Positions 9,033 to 17,660 of a stretch of DNA of 64,000 bases are shown here, piece by piece. The first letter of the stretch is position 1; each line of letters opens with the position of its first letter. A program made the position numbers and the translations under genes. The stretch is from Micromonospora sediminicola (GTDB taxonomy: Bacteria > Actinomycetota > Actinomycetes > Mycobacteriales > Micromonosporaceae): positions 3,920,501 through 3,984,500 of the forward strand of contig NZ_FLRH01000003.1 of NCBI RefSeq assembly GCF_900089585.1, in the 5' to 3' direction. The notes beneath the pieces are model-generated. The model searched no databases. It was not told the origin of the DNA and worked only from the letters and a program-made list of their open reading frames with translations.

Positions 9033-9973
9033 TTGACCGTGATCCTCGGGTCGAGGCGGGCGTAGAGGATGTCCACCAGCAGGTTGACCAGCAGGAACAG
9101 CGCGGCGACGAGCAGCACCGCACCCTGCAGGACCGGGTAGTCGCGGGCCTGCACCGCGTCGAAGGTGAGCCGGCCGATGCCCGGCCAGGCGAACAGCACC
9201 TCGATCACGATGACGCCGCCGAGCAGGCTGGCCAGTTGCACCGCGACCACGGTGACCACCGGGATCAGCGCGTTGCGCAGCACGTGCCGCAGGATCACCA
9301 CCCGGTTGCGCAGCCCCTTCGCCTCGGCGGTGCGCACGTAGTCGGCGGAGAGGACCTCCAGCACCGACGAGCGGATGAAGCGGGTGAGGATCGACGCGGT
9401 GACCAGGCCGACCGTGACCGCCGGCAGGGCCACGTGGGTCGCCCACCGGCCCGGGTCGTCGGTGAGCGCCACGTAGCCCGAGGGCGGCAGCCAGCCGAGC
9501 ACGCCGGCGAAGAGCAGGATGCCCATGATGCCCATCCAGAAGTCGGGCACCGAGACGCCGAACTGACTGAACACGCGGGCGGCGTGGTCGACCGCGGAGC
9601 CGCTGCGCACCGCCGCGACGATGCCCAGCGGGAACGCGACCAGCAGCGCGAACACCACCGCGGTGACCGCGAGCGACAGCGTCGCCGGCAGGCGTTCCAG
9701 CACGATCCGGCTGACCGGCTGGCCGGTGCGGAAGCTGACCCCGAGGTCGCCGGTGAGCGCGTGCCCGAGGTAGCTCGCGTACTGCACGGGCAGCGGCTGG
9801 TCGAGGCCCGCGCGGGCGCGCAGCGCCTCGTACGTCTGTGGGTCGAAGCGGGTGCCCAGCGCCACCCGCACCGGGTCGCCCGGCACCAGTTGCAGCAGCA
9901 GGAAGACCACCAGGGTCACCCCGAGCAGCACGACCGCGGACTGGAGCACCCGCCGCAGGACGAAGCGGGCCAT
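9029..9973 (-). CDS. Oligopeptide ABC transporter permease (DppB type)
   Basis: A 314-residue inner-membrane subunit pairing with the DppC-type permease. The N-terminus MARFVLRRVLQSAVVLLGVTL and the nearby QLVPGDPVR are hallmarks of DppB. About six hydrophobic segments follow, with the EAA-type loop in AEAKGLRNRVVILRHVLRNALIP. The ATG at 9971-9973 shares one base with the stop of the binding-protein gene. It forms the translocation channel of the importer. Confidence 0.92.
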   Translation of the reverse strand: MARFVLRRVLQSAVVLLGVTLVVFLLLQLVPGDPVRVALGTRFDPQTYEALRARAGLDQPLPVQYASYLGHALTGDLGVSFRTGQPVSRIVLERLPATLSLAVTAVVFALLVAFPLGIVAAVRSGSAVDHAARVFSQFGVSVPDFWMGIMGILLFAGVLGWLPPSGYVALTDDPGRWATHVALPAVTVGLVTASILTRFIRSSVLEVLSADYVRTAEAKGLRNRVVILRHVLRNALIPVVTVVAVQLASLLGGVIVIEVLFAWPGIGRLTFDAVQARDYPVLQGAVLLVAALFLLVNLLVDILYARLDPRITVK

Positions 9974-11511
9974 CACTTGGCGAGGGCGACCGAGCGGAAC
10001 CGGATGGCCCGATCGGTGCGCACCTCGTAGCCGGAGACCTTCTTCGACCAGCCCTGCACGACGTCCGGGTTGTAGAGGTAGATGTAGCTGGCGTCGTCGA
10101 CGATCTGCTTCGCCGCCTGGTCGTACGCCTGCTTGCGGGCGGCCTGGTCGGTCTCGGTGCGGGCCTGGTCGAGCAGCTTGTCCACGGCCGGGTTGCGGTA
10201 CTTGTGGAAGTTGAACGTGCCGCCGCTGTGGTGCTGGGCGTAGTAGAACTCGTCCGGGTCGACGTTGCCCAGCCAGCCGAGCATGAACCCGTCGAAGTTG
10301 CCCTTGGCCTGCTCGTCGAGCCACTGGGCGAAGTCCAGCGTACGGATCTTGACGGTGATGCCGACGTCCTTGAGCTGGGCGGCGATGACCTGGGCGGCGG
10401 TGACGGTCTCCGGGTACTCGCTGGTGACCATCAGGTCCATGGTGAGGTTGCCGACGGCGGCCTGGGTGAGCATCTGCTTCGCCTTGGCCGGGTCGTGGGT
10501 GTACGGCGCGTACTCGTAGTAGTAGGCGCTGTCCTTCGGGATGGCCGCCTGGTTGACCGTGGCCAGGCCGAACTTGGCCGCCTTGGTGATCGCCTCCCGG
10601 TCCAGCGCGTACGCGACCGCCCGCCGCACCTCGGGGTTGTCGAACGGCTTGCGGGCCTCGTTGAGCGCCACGTACCAGTAGTCGGTGGAGGCCGCGGACC
10701 GCACCACCGGGTCGTCGCCGTCCTGCAAGGACTTCACCTGCTGCGGCGGGAGGTTGTCGGTCCACTGCACCTGGCCGCTGCGCAGGTTCTGCAACGCCAC
10801 CGTGGGGTCCTTGACGAAGGTGAACGTGACGCCGTCCAGCTTCGGCTTCTCACCCCAGTAGGCGTCGTTGCGGACCAGCTTGATGCTGTCGCCGGAGGTG
10901 TAGCCGGCCACCTTGAACGGGCCGCTGCCGACGGGCTCGGTCTTGACCTTGCCGGACTCCACGTTGGACTTCTCCACGATCGCGACGCCCTTGAACCCGC
11001 CGAGGTTGGCCAGCAGGTTCGGTGTGGGCGCGCTGAGCGTCACCACCACGGTCGCCGGGTCGGGCCCGGTCACCGACTTGACGGTGGCGAACTTGTACGC
11101 GGTGTTCAGCTTCTCCTTGATGATCCGCTGGTACGAGTAGACGACGTCCTCCGAGGTCAGCGGCGAGCCGTCGGAGAACTTCGCCCCCTCGCGCAGGGTG
11201 AACGTCCAGGTGAGCTGGTCGGCGCTGGTGGTCCACTTGGTGGCCAGCGAGGGCACCATCTTCAGGTCGGCGTCCGGCTCGACGAGCGTGTCGTAGACGT
11301 TCTCCAGGACCTGGAAGCTGTAGTAGGCCGAGGTCTTGTGCGGGTCGAGCTGGTCGGGTTCGCCGCCGATCGCGGCGCTGAGGACGCCGCCGGCGCCTCC
11401 CGCGTTCCCGCCGCCACCGACGTCGACGGCCTCGCCACCGGTGCATCCGGACAGGACGCCGACGGTGAGGGTGAGTGCGGCGCCGAGCACGCCGAGCTTG
11501 TTCCTGGACAC
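9973..11511 (-). CDS. Peptide ABC transporter substrate-binding lipoprotein
   Basis: A 512-residue extracytoplasmic SBP_bac_5 receptor that captures solute for the importer. GTG at 11509-11511, preceded by a purine run AGGGGGG, gives a short lipoprotein signal ending in VGVLSGC. A Gly/Ala-rich linker follows, then the receptor body. Family signatures include DPHKTSAYYSFQVLENVYDTL near the start, FTLREGAKFSDGSPLTSEDV, and the VRRAVAYALDREAI segment. It is first in the operon, so its specificity (di/oligopeptide, glutathione or other gamma-glutamyl compound) defines the pathway that ends in the gamma-glutamyltransferase-type enzyme. Confidence 0.9.
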   Translation of the reverse strand: MSRNKLGVLGAALTLTVGVLSGCTGGEAVDVGGGGNAGGAGGVLSAAIGGEPDQLDPHKTSAYYSFQVLENVYDTLVEPDADLKMVPSLATKWTTSADQLTWTFTLREGAKFSDGSPLTSEDVVYSYQRIIKEKLNTAYKFATVKSVTGPDPATVVVTLSAPTPNLLANLGGFKGVAIVEKSNVESGKVKTEPVGSGPFKVAGYTSGDSIKLVRNDAYWGEKPKLDGVTFTFVKDPTVALQNLRSGQVQWTDNLPPQQVKSLQDGDDPVVRSAASTDYWYVALNEARKPFDNPEVRRAVAYALDREAITKAAKFGLATVNQAAIPKDSAYYYEYAPYTHDPAKAKQMLTQAAVGNLTMDLMVTSEYPETVTAAQVIAAQLKDVGITVKIRTLDFAQWLDEQAKGNFDGFMLGWLGNVDPDEFYYAQHHSGGTFNFHKYRNPAVDKLLDQARTETDQAARKQAYDQAAKQIVDDASYIYLYNPDVVQGWSKKVSGYEVRTDRAIRFRSVALAK

Positions 11512-11553
11512 AGGCCCCCCTAGCCACTTCCCGGACAAAAGAAAGTTTCGGCG

Positions 11554-11582
11554 AGTCTTCTCCCCGAGCAGGATGATGTCAA
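11554..11582 (-). promoter_or_regulatory. Candidate promoter of the peptide importer operon
   Basis: On the minus strand a perfect TTGACA (11582-11577) is spaced 17 bases from AAGACT (11559-11554, 3/6 to TATAAT). Transcription would start near 11547, about 36 bases before the GTG. Confidence 0.5.
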
Positions 11583-11614
11583 CGAATCCCGCCAAAATGA
11601 CTGGTCGTCGCGGG

Positions 11615-11628
11615 CCTTGCCGGCAAGG
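11615..11628. promoter_or_regulatory. Palindromic operator, probable TetR site
   Basis: A perfect 14-base palindrome, CCTTGCCGGCAAGG, lies over the putative -35 (TTGCCG, 11617-11622) of the adjacent TetR gene. It is placed for autorepression and lies about 33 bases upstream of the importer -35, so it could also affect that operon. Confidence 0.6.
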
Positions 11629-11646
11629 AGTGAATGGTGGTTCAAT
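11617..11646 (+). promoter_or_regulatory. Candidate leaderless promoter of the TetR-aidB operon
   Basis: TTGCCG (11617-11622), an 18-base spacer and TTCAAT (11641-11646, 4/6) place the transcript start at the GTG start codon 11654. The AAGGAG at 11625 is part of the palindrome and is too far from that GTG to serve as its ribosome site. Confidence 0.45.
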
Positions 11647-11653
11647 CCTTGGC

Positions 11654-12253
11654 GTGGTCTACCGGAGCACCGAGCGGGTCAGGGCCCGGCTGGACGCCTC
11701 GCGCCGCCGGATCGTCGCCGCCGCGCTGGAGGTGATGGCCGAGCACGGCTACGCCGGCTGCACCGTGGCGGCCGTGGCGAGCCGCGCCGCGCTGGCCACC
11801 GGCACCGTCTACCGCCACTTCCCCACCAAGGCCGACCTGTTCGCCGAGGTGTTCCGCACCGCCTCGCAGCGCGAGGTCGACGCGGTCACCCGCGCCGCCG
11901 CGCTCGATACGACCGTCGCCGACCGGGTCACCGCGGTGGTGGAGACGTTCTGCGGCCGGGCGTTGCAGTCCCCCCGCCTGGCGTACGCGCTGCTCGCCGA
12001 GCCGGTCGACCCGGCCGTCGACGCCGAGCGGCTGGTCTTCCGCCGGGCGTACGCCCGGGTGCTCGCCGGCCACGTCGCCGAGGGGATCGCCCGCGGGGAG
12101 CTGCCGCCGCAGGATCCCGAGCTGGCCGCCACCGCCCTGGTCGGCGCGCTGGCCGAGGCGATGGTCGGCCCGTTGTCCGCCGGGGTGGCCGGCCCCGGGA
12201 CCATCCCCGGCCTGACCACCTTCCTCCACCGCGCGCTGGGAGTCGCACCGTGA
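11654..12253 (+). CDS. TetR/AcrR-family transcriptional regulator
   Basis: A 199-residue repressor-type protein. The N-terminal HTH (about residues 17-63) includes AALEVMAEHGYAGCTVAAVASRAALATGTVYRHFPTK in segments typical of TetR; the C-terminal half is a ligand and dimer domain. GTG 11654 gives the common TetR opening VVYRST. It lacks a ribosome site but fits a leaderless transcript; GTG 11630 is an in-frame alternative. The stop overlaps the start of the AidB-like gene by GTGA, so both are one transcript. It likely controls its own operon, and possibly the divergent peptide importer, through the 14-base palindrome overlapping its -35. Confidence 0.88.
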   Translation: MVYRSTERVRARLDASRRRIVAAALEVMAEHGYAGCTVAAVASRAALATGTVYRHFPTKADLFAEVFRTASQREVDAVTRAAALDTTVADRVTAVVETFCGRALQSPRLAYALLAEPVDPAVDAERLVFRRAYARVLAGHVAEGIARGELPPQDPELAATALVGALAEAMVGPLSAGVAGPGTIPGLTTFLHRALGVAP

Positions 12254-13878
12254 CCACACACGAGGTCGTCAACCAGGTCCCCCCGCTGGTCGGCCACGAC
12301 ACCGCCGACGACCCGGCGCTGCTGGAGGGCGTGGCCCGCGAGGGCGCCGGCTGGGCCGTCGCCGAGCTGCACGACCTCGGCCGGCTGGCCGGCGGCGAGC
12401 AGGCCGCCGAGCACGGCCGGCTGGCCAACGAGCACCCGCCGGTGCTGCGCACCCACGACCGGTACGGCCACCGCGTCGACGAGGTGGAGTTCCACCCGTC
12501 CTGGCACGAGCTGATGCGCACCGCCGTCGGCCACGGCCTGCACGCCGCCCCGTGGGCCGACGGACGGCCGGGCGCGCACGTGGCCCGGGCCGCCCGCTTC
12601 CACGTGTGGCGGCCCGACGCCGGGCACGGCTGCCCGATCTCGATGACCTACGCGGCGGTGCCGGCGCTGCGGCACAGCCCCGAGCTGGCCGCGCGCTACG
12701 AGCCGCTGCTCACCACCACCGAGTACGACTTCGGGCTGCGCGCACCGCAGACCAAGCGCGGGCTGCTCGCCGGCATGTCGATGACCGAGAAGCAGGGCGG
12801 CTCGGACGTGCGCGCCAACACCACGACCGCCCGGCCCGAGCCGGACGGCAGCTACCGGCTCGTCGGGCACAAGTGGTTCACCTCCGCGCCGATGTGCGAC
12901 CTGTTCCTCACCCTCGCCCAGGCGCCCGGCGGCCTCACCTGCTTCCTGGTCCCCCGCGTGCTGCCCGACGGCGCCCGCAACCCGATGCGGCTGATGCGCC
13001 TGAAGGACAAGCTCGGCAACCGCTCCAACGCCTCCGCCGAGGTCGAGTACGAGCACGCGGTGGCGTGGCGGGTCGGCGACGAGGGCCGCGGCGTACGCAC
13101 CATCATCGACATGGTCAACCTGACCCGCCTGGACTGCGTGATCGGGGCGGCGGCCGGGATGCGTCAGGGCGTGACCACGGCGGTGCACCACGCCACCCAC
13201 CGGCGGGCCTTCGGCCGCTATCTGGTCGACCAGCCGCTGATGCGCAACGTCCTGGCCGACCTGGCGGTGGAGTCCGAGGCCGCCACCGTGCTGATGACCC
13301 GGCTGGCCGGCGCGACCGACCGGTCGGCGCGCGGCGACGACGGCGAGACCGCGTTCAAGCGCCTCGCGCTCGCCGTCGGCAAGTACTGGGTGTGCAAGCG
13401 CTGGCCGGGGCACGCCGCCGAGGCGCTGGAGTGCCTGGGCGGCAACGGCTACGTCGAGGAGTCCGGCATGCCGCGGCTGTTCCGCGAGTCGCCGCTGAAC
13501 TCCATCTGGGAGGGTTCCGGCAACGTCGCCGCGCTCGACGTGCTGCGCGCGCTGACCCGGGAGCCGCAGGTGCTGGCCGCGTACGAGGCCGAGGTGGCGG
13601 CCGCGGCCGGCGCAGACGTCCGCCTCGACGCCGCCGTGCGCCGGGTGCGCGACGAGCTGGCCGACCACACCGACCTGGAGCTGCGCGCCCGGCGGGTGGT
13701 CGAGCGGCTGGCGCTGGTGCTGCAGGGCGCGCTGCTGGTCCGCCACGGCCACCCCGCGGTAGCCGACGCGTTCTGCGCCTCCCGCCTCGCCGGCGACCAC
13801 GGCCAGGCGTACGGGACGCTGCCGGGCGGCCTCGACCTCGCCGCGATCATCGACCGGGCCACCCCCAAGATCGGCTAG
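12250..13878 (+). CDS. aidB: AidB-like acyl-CoA dehydrogenase
   Basis: A 542-residue cytoplasmic flavoprotein, almost exactly the length of Escherichia coli AidB (541), whose product is linked to protection from DNA alkylation. The AidB-type N-terminal domain (VNQVPPLVGHD) precedes the FAD-binding TEKQGGSDVRANTTTA segment. The LKDKLGNRSNASAEVEYE stretch and the C-terminal ECLGGNGYVEESGMPRLFRESPLNSIWEGSGN are close to AidB and isovaleryl-CoA dehydrogenase relatives. GTG 12250 overlaps the TetR stop. A role in alkylation resistance or in acyl-CoA oxidation are both open; no ada or alk genes are adjacent. Confidence 0.85.
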   Translation: MTTHEVVNQVPPLVGHDTADDPALLEGVAREGAGWAVAELHDLGRLAGGEQAAEHGRLANEHPPVLRTHDRYGHRVDEVEFHPSWHELMRTAVGHGLHAAPWADGRPGAHVARAARFHVWRPDAGHGCPISMTYAAVPALRHSPELAARYEPLLTTTEYDFGLRAPQTKRGLLAGMSMTEKQGGSDVRANTTTARPEPDGSYRLVGHKWFTSAPMCDLFLTLAQAPGGLTCFLVPRVLPDGARNPMRLMRLKDKLGNRSNASAEVEYEHAVAWRVGDEGRGVRTIIDMVNLTRLDCVIGAAAGMRQGVTTAVHHATHRRAFGRYLVDQPLMRNVLADLAVESEAATVLMTRLAGATDRSARGDDGETAFKRLALAVGKYWVCKRWPGHAAEALECLGGNGYVEESGMPRLFRESPLNSIWEGSGNVAALDVLRALTREPQVLAAYEAEVAAAAGADVRLDAAVRRVRDELADHTDLELRARRVVERLALVLQGALLVRHGHPAVADAFCASRLAGDHGQAYGTLPGGLDLAAIIDRATPKIG

Positions 13879-13881
13879 GGT
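13876..13881 (+). promoter_or_regulatory. Leaderless -10 box of the MOSC gene
   Basis: TAGGGT overlaps the aidB stop codon and ends 6 bases before the MOSC ATG at 13888. Confidence 0.45.
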
Positions 13882-13887
13882 CGCGGC

Positions 13888-14709
13888 ATGCGGCTCGCGT
13901 CGGTGCACCTCTACCCGGTCAAGTCCCTCGGCGGCGTCGACGTCGACCGGGCCGTGGTCGAGCCGTGGGGGTTGCGCCACGACCGCCGGTGGGTGCTCCT
14001 GCAACCCGACGGCGGCACGCTGACCGCGCGTACCGCGCCCGCGATGCTCGGCCTGACCGCCGCGCCCGGCGCCGGATCGGTCACGCTGACCGACCGGGAC
14101 GGCACGTCGCTGACCGTCGCCGAGCCGGTGGACGGGCCACCGGTGGCCACCGCCGTGTCCCGGCTGGACACGGTCCGGCTGGCCGGCGACGAGGCCCACG
14201 ACTGGCTCTCCGCCCGCCTCGGACTCCCGGTCCGGCTGGGCTGGCTGGACGACCCGCGCCGCCGCCCGGTGTCGACCGACCACGGTGGACGCGCCGGGGA
14301 CCCGCTGAACCTCTCCGACGCCGGCCCGCTGCTGGTCACCACGGCGCCGTCGCTGCGCCGGCTGCGGGACTGGATCGTCGAGGGCGCGCTGGAGCGGGGC
14401 GAGCCCGCGCCCGAGCCGCTGCCGATGGCCCGGTTCCGGCCCTCCGTGGTGCTGGACGGGCCGGTCGCGCCGTTCGTCGAGGACGGCTGGACCGGGCTGC
14501 GGATCGGCGCCGTCGACTTCCGGTTCGCCGAACGGTGCGACCGCTGCCAGCTCACGCTGATCGACCCGGTGACACTCACCAGCGGCAAGGAGCCGATCCG
14601 CACGCTCGCCCGGCACCGGCGGCAGGACGGCAGGACCTGGTTCGGCGTCCGGTTGATCCCGCTGGGCGGCGGCGAGATCCGGGTCGGCGACCCGGTGACC
14701 GCCGGCTGA
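13888..14709 (+). CDS. MOSC-domain protein (YcbX/mARC-like)
   Basis: A 273-residue protein with the MOSC N-terminal beta-barrel (MRLASVHLYPVKSLGG to about residue 115). The MOSC domain itself contains the conserved RCDRCQLTLIDPVTL segment that coordinates the molybdenum cofactor in mARC and YcbX proteins. Such proteins reduce N-hydroxylated compounds or carry sulfur for molybdoenzymes. No ferredoxin domain is fused, unlike E. coli YcbX, so an external electron donor would be needed. It lies 9 bases after aidB but has its own TAGGGT box. Substrate unknown. Confidence 0.85.
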   Translation: MRLASVHLYPVKSLGGVDVDRAVVEPWGLRHDRRWVLLQPDGGTLTARTAPAMLGLTAAPGAGSVTLTDRDGTSLTVAEPVDGPPVATAVSRLDTVRLAGDEAHDWLSARLGLPVRLGWLDDPRRRPVSTDHGGRAGDPLNLSDAGPLLVTTAPSLRRLRDWIVEGALERGEPAPEPLPMARFRPSVVLDGPVAPFVEDGWTGLRIGAVDFRFAERCDRCQLTLIDPVTLTSGKEPIRTLARHRRQDGRTWFGVRLIPLGGGEIRVGDPVTAG

Positions 14710-14718
14710 CCCGACGGC

Positions 14719-15279
14719 TCAGCCCGGGCGGGAGCGCCACTCCTCGGCCAGGATCGCGAACACGAGCTGGTCGGCCCACCCGCCCCGGAACCGGTAGCTG
14801 CGCACGTGCCGCGCCTCCCGCCGCATGCCCAGCCGGGCGGCCAGGCGGGCCGACGCCTCGTTGTCGGCGTGGCACCGGACCACCACCCGGTGCAGCCCGA
14901 ACGCGCCGAACCCCCAGTCGAGCAGCGCCCCGGCCGCCTCGGTGGCCAGCCCACGGCAGCCGTGGTCCGGGTGGAACACGTACCCCAGCTCGCCGGTGCG
15001 GTCCGCCCGGCTGCGCCAGACCAGCTCCACCGCGCCGATGACCACGTCCCCGGCCACCACGGCGAGCGTCAGGCAGTCACCCTCCGCGCGCAGCGCGTCC
15101 TCCCCCGCCATCGCGACCACCGACACCCGGGACTCCTGACGGGTACGCGGCGCGGCCCCGAGCATCCAGCGGACCACGTCGGGGCGGGCCTGCCAGGCGT
15201 GCACGTCGTCGAGGTCGTCGAGGGTGACCGGGCGCAGCAGCAGTCGCGGCGTGCGCAGCGGGTACGTCGGGTGGGCCAT
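14719..15279 (-). CDS. GNAT-family N-acetyltransferase (RimJ/RimL-like)
   Basis: A 186-residue acetyltransferase using acetyl-CoA. The opening LRTPRLLLRPVTLDDLDDVHAW is the RimJ/RimL signature. The acetyl-CoA pyrophosphate loop appears as HPDHGCRGLATEAAGALLDWGF, and the C-terminal NEASARLAARLGMRREAR is the usual motif B. The ATG at 15277-15279 was preferred over longer upstream readings because the conserved domain begins seven residues in. It is convergent with the MOSC gene and divergent from the MalY-type gene. The target (protein N-terminus or small amine) cannot be deduced. Confidence 0.85.
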   Translation of the reverse strand: MAHPTYPLRTPRLLLRPVTLDDLDDVHAWQARPDVVRWMLGAAPRTRQESRVSVVAMAGEDALRAEGDCLTLAVVAGDVVIGAVELVWRSRADRTGELGYVFHPDHGCRGLATEAAGALLDWGFGAFGLHRVVVRCHADNEASARLAARLGMRREARHVRSYRFRGGWADQLVFAILAEEWRSRPG

Positions 15280-15299
15280 CGGCCGATCGTAGGGACGCC

Positions 15300-15305
15300 T
15301 AGGGT
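15300..15305 (+). promoter_or_regulatory. Leaderless -10 box of the MalY-type gene
   Basis: TAGGGT ends 7 bases before the ATG at 15313. Confidence 0.45.
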
Positions 15306-15312
15306 GGGCCGC

Positions 15313-16518
15313 ATGACGGTTTCCGCCGACGTCGACAACCCGCTCACCCAACTCACGCTCGACCAGCTCCGGCAGCGCACCAGCGTCAAGTGGCGCCTGC
15401 ACCCGCCGGACGTGCTGCCGCTGTGGGTCGCCGAGCAGGACGTGCCGCTGGCGCCGCCGGTGGCCGACGCGTTGCGCCGGGCGGTCGAGCTGGGCGACAC
15501 CGGCTACGCCCACGGGACCGCGTACGCGGAGGCGCTCGGCGGTTTCGCGGCCCGGCGCTGGGACTGGGCCGACTTCCCGGTCGGGCGGACCACGCTGGTG
15601 CCGGACGTGATGATGGGCGCGGTCGAGGTGCTGCGACTGGTCACCGATCCGGGTGACGCGGTGGTGGTCTGTCCGCCCGTCTACCCGCCGTTCTACGCGT
15701 TCGTCACGCACGCCGGGCGGCAGGTGGTCGAGGCGCCGCTCGGCGCCGACCTGCGGATCGACCACGCCGCGCTGGAGGAGGCGTTCCGCCGGGCCCGCGC
15801 CCTCGGCCGCCGGCCCGCGTTCCTGCTGTGCAACCCGCACAACCCGACCGGAGTGGTGCACCGCCGCGACGAGCTGGAGGCGGTCGCCGAGCTGGCCGCC
15901 CGGCACGGCGTCCGGGTGGTCGCCGACGAGATCCACGCCCCGCTGGCGCTCACCGGCGCACGGTTCACCCCGTACCTGACGGTGACCGGCGCCGAGGACG
16001 CGTTCGCCCTGGTCTCGGCGTCCAAGGCGTGGAACCTCGCCGGCCTCAAGGCGGCGCTGGCCGTCGCCGGGGAGAAGGCAGCGGACGACCTGGCCCGGAT
16101 CCCCGAGGAGGTCAGCCACGGGCCGAGCCACCTCGGGGTGCTCGCGCACACCGCCGCGTTCCGCGACGGCGGGCCGTGGCTGGACGCGTTGCTCGGCGGG
16201 CTCGACGCCAACCGCGCGCTGCTCGGGTCGCTGCTGGCCGACCACCTGCCGAGCGTCTCCTGGCGTCCGCCGGAGGGCACCTACCTGGCCTGGCTGGACT
16301 GCACCCGGCTCGGCGTGCCCACCGACGCGCCGGCCGGCGGGGTGGCCAGCGACCTGGCCGGGCCGGCGCGGATGTTCCTCGACCGGGCCCGGGTGGCGCT
16401 CAGCTCCGGGCACGTCTTCGGCGCCGGCGGGACGGGCTTCGTCCGGCTCAACTTCGCCACCTCGCCCGCCGTCCTGACCGAGGCGGTGACCCGGATGGGT
16501 CGGGCCGTGGCCGGCTGA
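15313..16518 (+). CDS. PLP-dependent C-S lyase / aminotransferase of the MalY/PatB type
   Basis: A 401-residue fold-type I PLP enzyme, probably cystathionine beta-lyase-like, releasing homocysteine or another thiol, pyruvate and ammonia. The MalY/PatB opening VKWRLHPPDVLPLWVAEQD is clear. The cofactor-binding CNPHNPTG and DEIHAPL motifs follow, and the Schiff-base lysine is K238 in SASKAWNLAGLK. The length is standard. The ATG is fixed by a leaderless TAGGGT box. It stands alone between divergent and convergent genes, so a biosynthetic or a thiol-scavenging role cannot be separated from sequence. Confidence 0.87.
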   Translation: MTVSADVDNPLTQLTLDQLRQRTSVKWRLHPPDVLPLWVAEQDVPLAPPVADALRRAVELGDTGYAHGTAYAEALGGFAARRWDWADFPVGRTTLVPDVMMGAVEVLRLVTDPGDAVVVCPPVYPPFYAFVTHAGRQVVEAPLGADLRIDHAALEEAFRRARALGRRPAFLLCNPHNPTGVVHRRDELEAVAELAARHGVRVVADEIHAPLALTGARFTPYLTVTGAEDAFALVSASKAWNLAGLKAALAVAGEKAADDLARIPEEVSHGPSHLGVLAHTAAFRDGGPWLDALLGGLDANRALLGSLLADHLPSVSWRPPEGTYLAWLDCTRLGVPTDAPAGGVASDLAGPARMFLDRARVALSSGHVFGAGGTGFVRLNFATSPAVLTEAVTRMGRAVAG

Positions 16519-16525
16519 GCCGGCG

Positions 16526-17623
16526 TCAGCGCGGCGACGCGGCGACGCGTACCCGCTGGTTCTCCCCGTCGGAGAGGAACGACGCGACCGCCCGGCCCTC
16601 CTCGGCGGCGGCGGCGCGTTCGGCCCGGGTGAACGCGCGCAGCGGCGTGACGACCACCGTGCCCGCGTCGACGGTCCAGGTGCCCGCCACCCGGCCGTCG
16701 AGCAGCACGAACCGCGCCCCGCCGACGGACAGCAGGCGGTGGGCGTCGTCGATGATCCGGGTGCGGTCGTGGTAGCCGAGCACGGCGTTGTCGAAGGCGG
16801 GCAGGAACCGCGCCGGCGCGGGGGTGTCGGGGTCCGGGCGGGGCGCGTCGGGGAGGTCGAGCAGCACCCGACCGCGTTCGTCGCGGAAGGACACCAGCTC
16901 GTCGCGGACCGCGGCCACCGCCGCGGGCAACCCGGCGAGGCCGCACCAGGCGCGCAGGTCCGCCGAGGCGGCCGGGCCGTACGCGGCGAGGTAGCGGCGG
17001 ACCAGGTCCCGCCCGACCGGGTCCGTGCCCTCCGGGGCGGGCGGGTCGACCTCCCGGCCCAGCCAGCCGGCGAGCGCGACGGTCCGCACGCCGGCCGTGG
17101 TCCGCCACAGCCCGCGCGGCGGCGCCTGCGCGGTGGGGACCAGGGCGATCAGCATCTCGCCCAGGGCCCGCCGGTCCGCCGCCGGCCACCGGTCGGCCAG
17201 CACCCGGACGACCTCGGCGGTCGTGCGGGGCGTGCCGTCGGCCAGCGCCGCCCGGCCGGCCGCGGCGAGGTCGTCGAGGTCCACCCCGTCGAGCGCGCCG
17301 CGGTAGACCCCGAGCACCCGCTGCCGCAGCATGCCGTCGTGGCGGGACCGCCACGCCAGCACGTCGTCGGCGGTGAGCAGGTGCACGGTGCGGCGCATCA
17401 GGTGGGTCCGCACCAGTCGGCGCCGCACCAGCAGGTCGGACAGGTCCGCCGGGTCGACGTCGCGCAGCCGCGACCACAGCCCGACGTACGGCTCCTGCGG
17501 CTCCTGGGCCTGCAGGCCGCACAGGTGCGCCACCGCGTCGGCGACCGGCAGGTCGGCGCGGTCGAGCAGCAGTTGCCGGGCCAACGTCGCCCGGTTCAGC
17601 GCCCGGTCGTCCAGCACGGTCAT
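16526..17623 (-). CDS. Winged-helix DNA-binding-domain protein (HTH_42 family)
   Basis: A 365-residue protein of the family that includes bacterial YcaQ/AlkX-type DNA glycosylases and many uncharacterised actinobacterial members. Repeated winged-helix units are spread along the chain. The opening LNRATLARQLLLDR and LCGLQAQEPQEPYVGLWSRL, and the LVRTHLMRRTVHLL segment, are the recognisable family blocks. The C-terminus (RFVLLDGRVAGTW) is a beta domain. It is followed, 37 bases upstream on the same strand, by a DinB-type gene. Whether it has glycosylase activity or only binds DNA is not decided; the YcaQ catalytic motif was not checked. Confidence 0.75.
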   Translation of the reverse strand: MTVLDDRALNRATLARQLLLDRADLPVADAVAHLCGLQAQEPQEPYVGLWSRLRDVDPADLSDLLVRRRLVRTHLMRRTVHLLTADDVLAWRSRHDGMLRQRVLGVYRGALDGVDLDDLAAAGRAALADGTPRTTAEVVRVLADRWPAADRRALGEMLIALVPTAQAPPRGLWRTTAGVRTVALAGWLGREVDPPAPEGTDPVGRDLVRRYLAAYGPAASADLRAWCGLAGLPAAVAAVRDELVSFRDERGRVLLDLPDAPRPDPDTPAPARFLPAFDNAVLGYHDRTRIIDDAHRLLSVGGARFVLLDGRVAGTWTVDAGTVVVTPLRAFTRAERAAAAEEGRAVASFLSDGENQRVRVAASPR

Positions 17624-17660
17624 GGGGTTCGGTCCGTCCTCTCCGTCGCGCGGGGCCGGC

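Noticed and set aside
11634..11735. Small ORF with a perfect AAGGAG ribosome site before the TetR gene
   Set aside because: Out of frame with TetR, 33 codons, no homology signature. The AAGGAG is explained by the CCTTGCCGGCAAGG palindrome.
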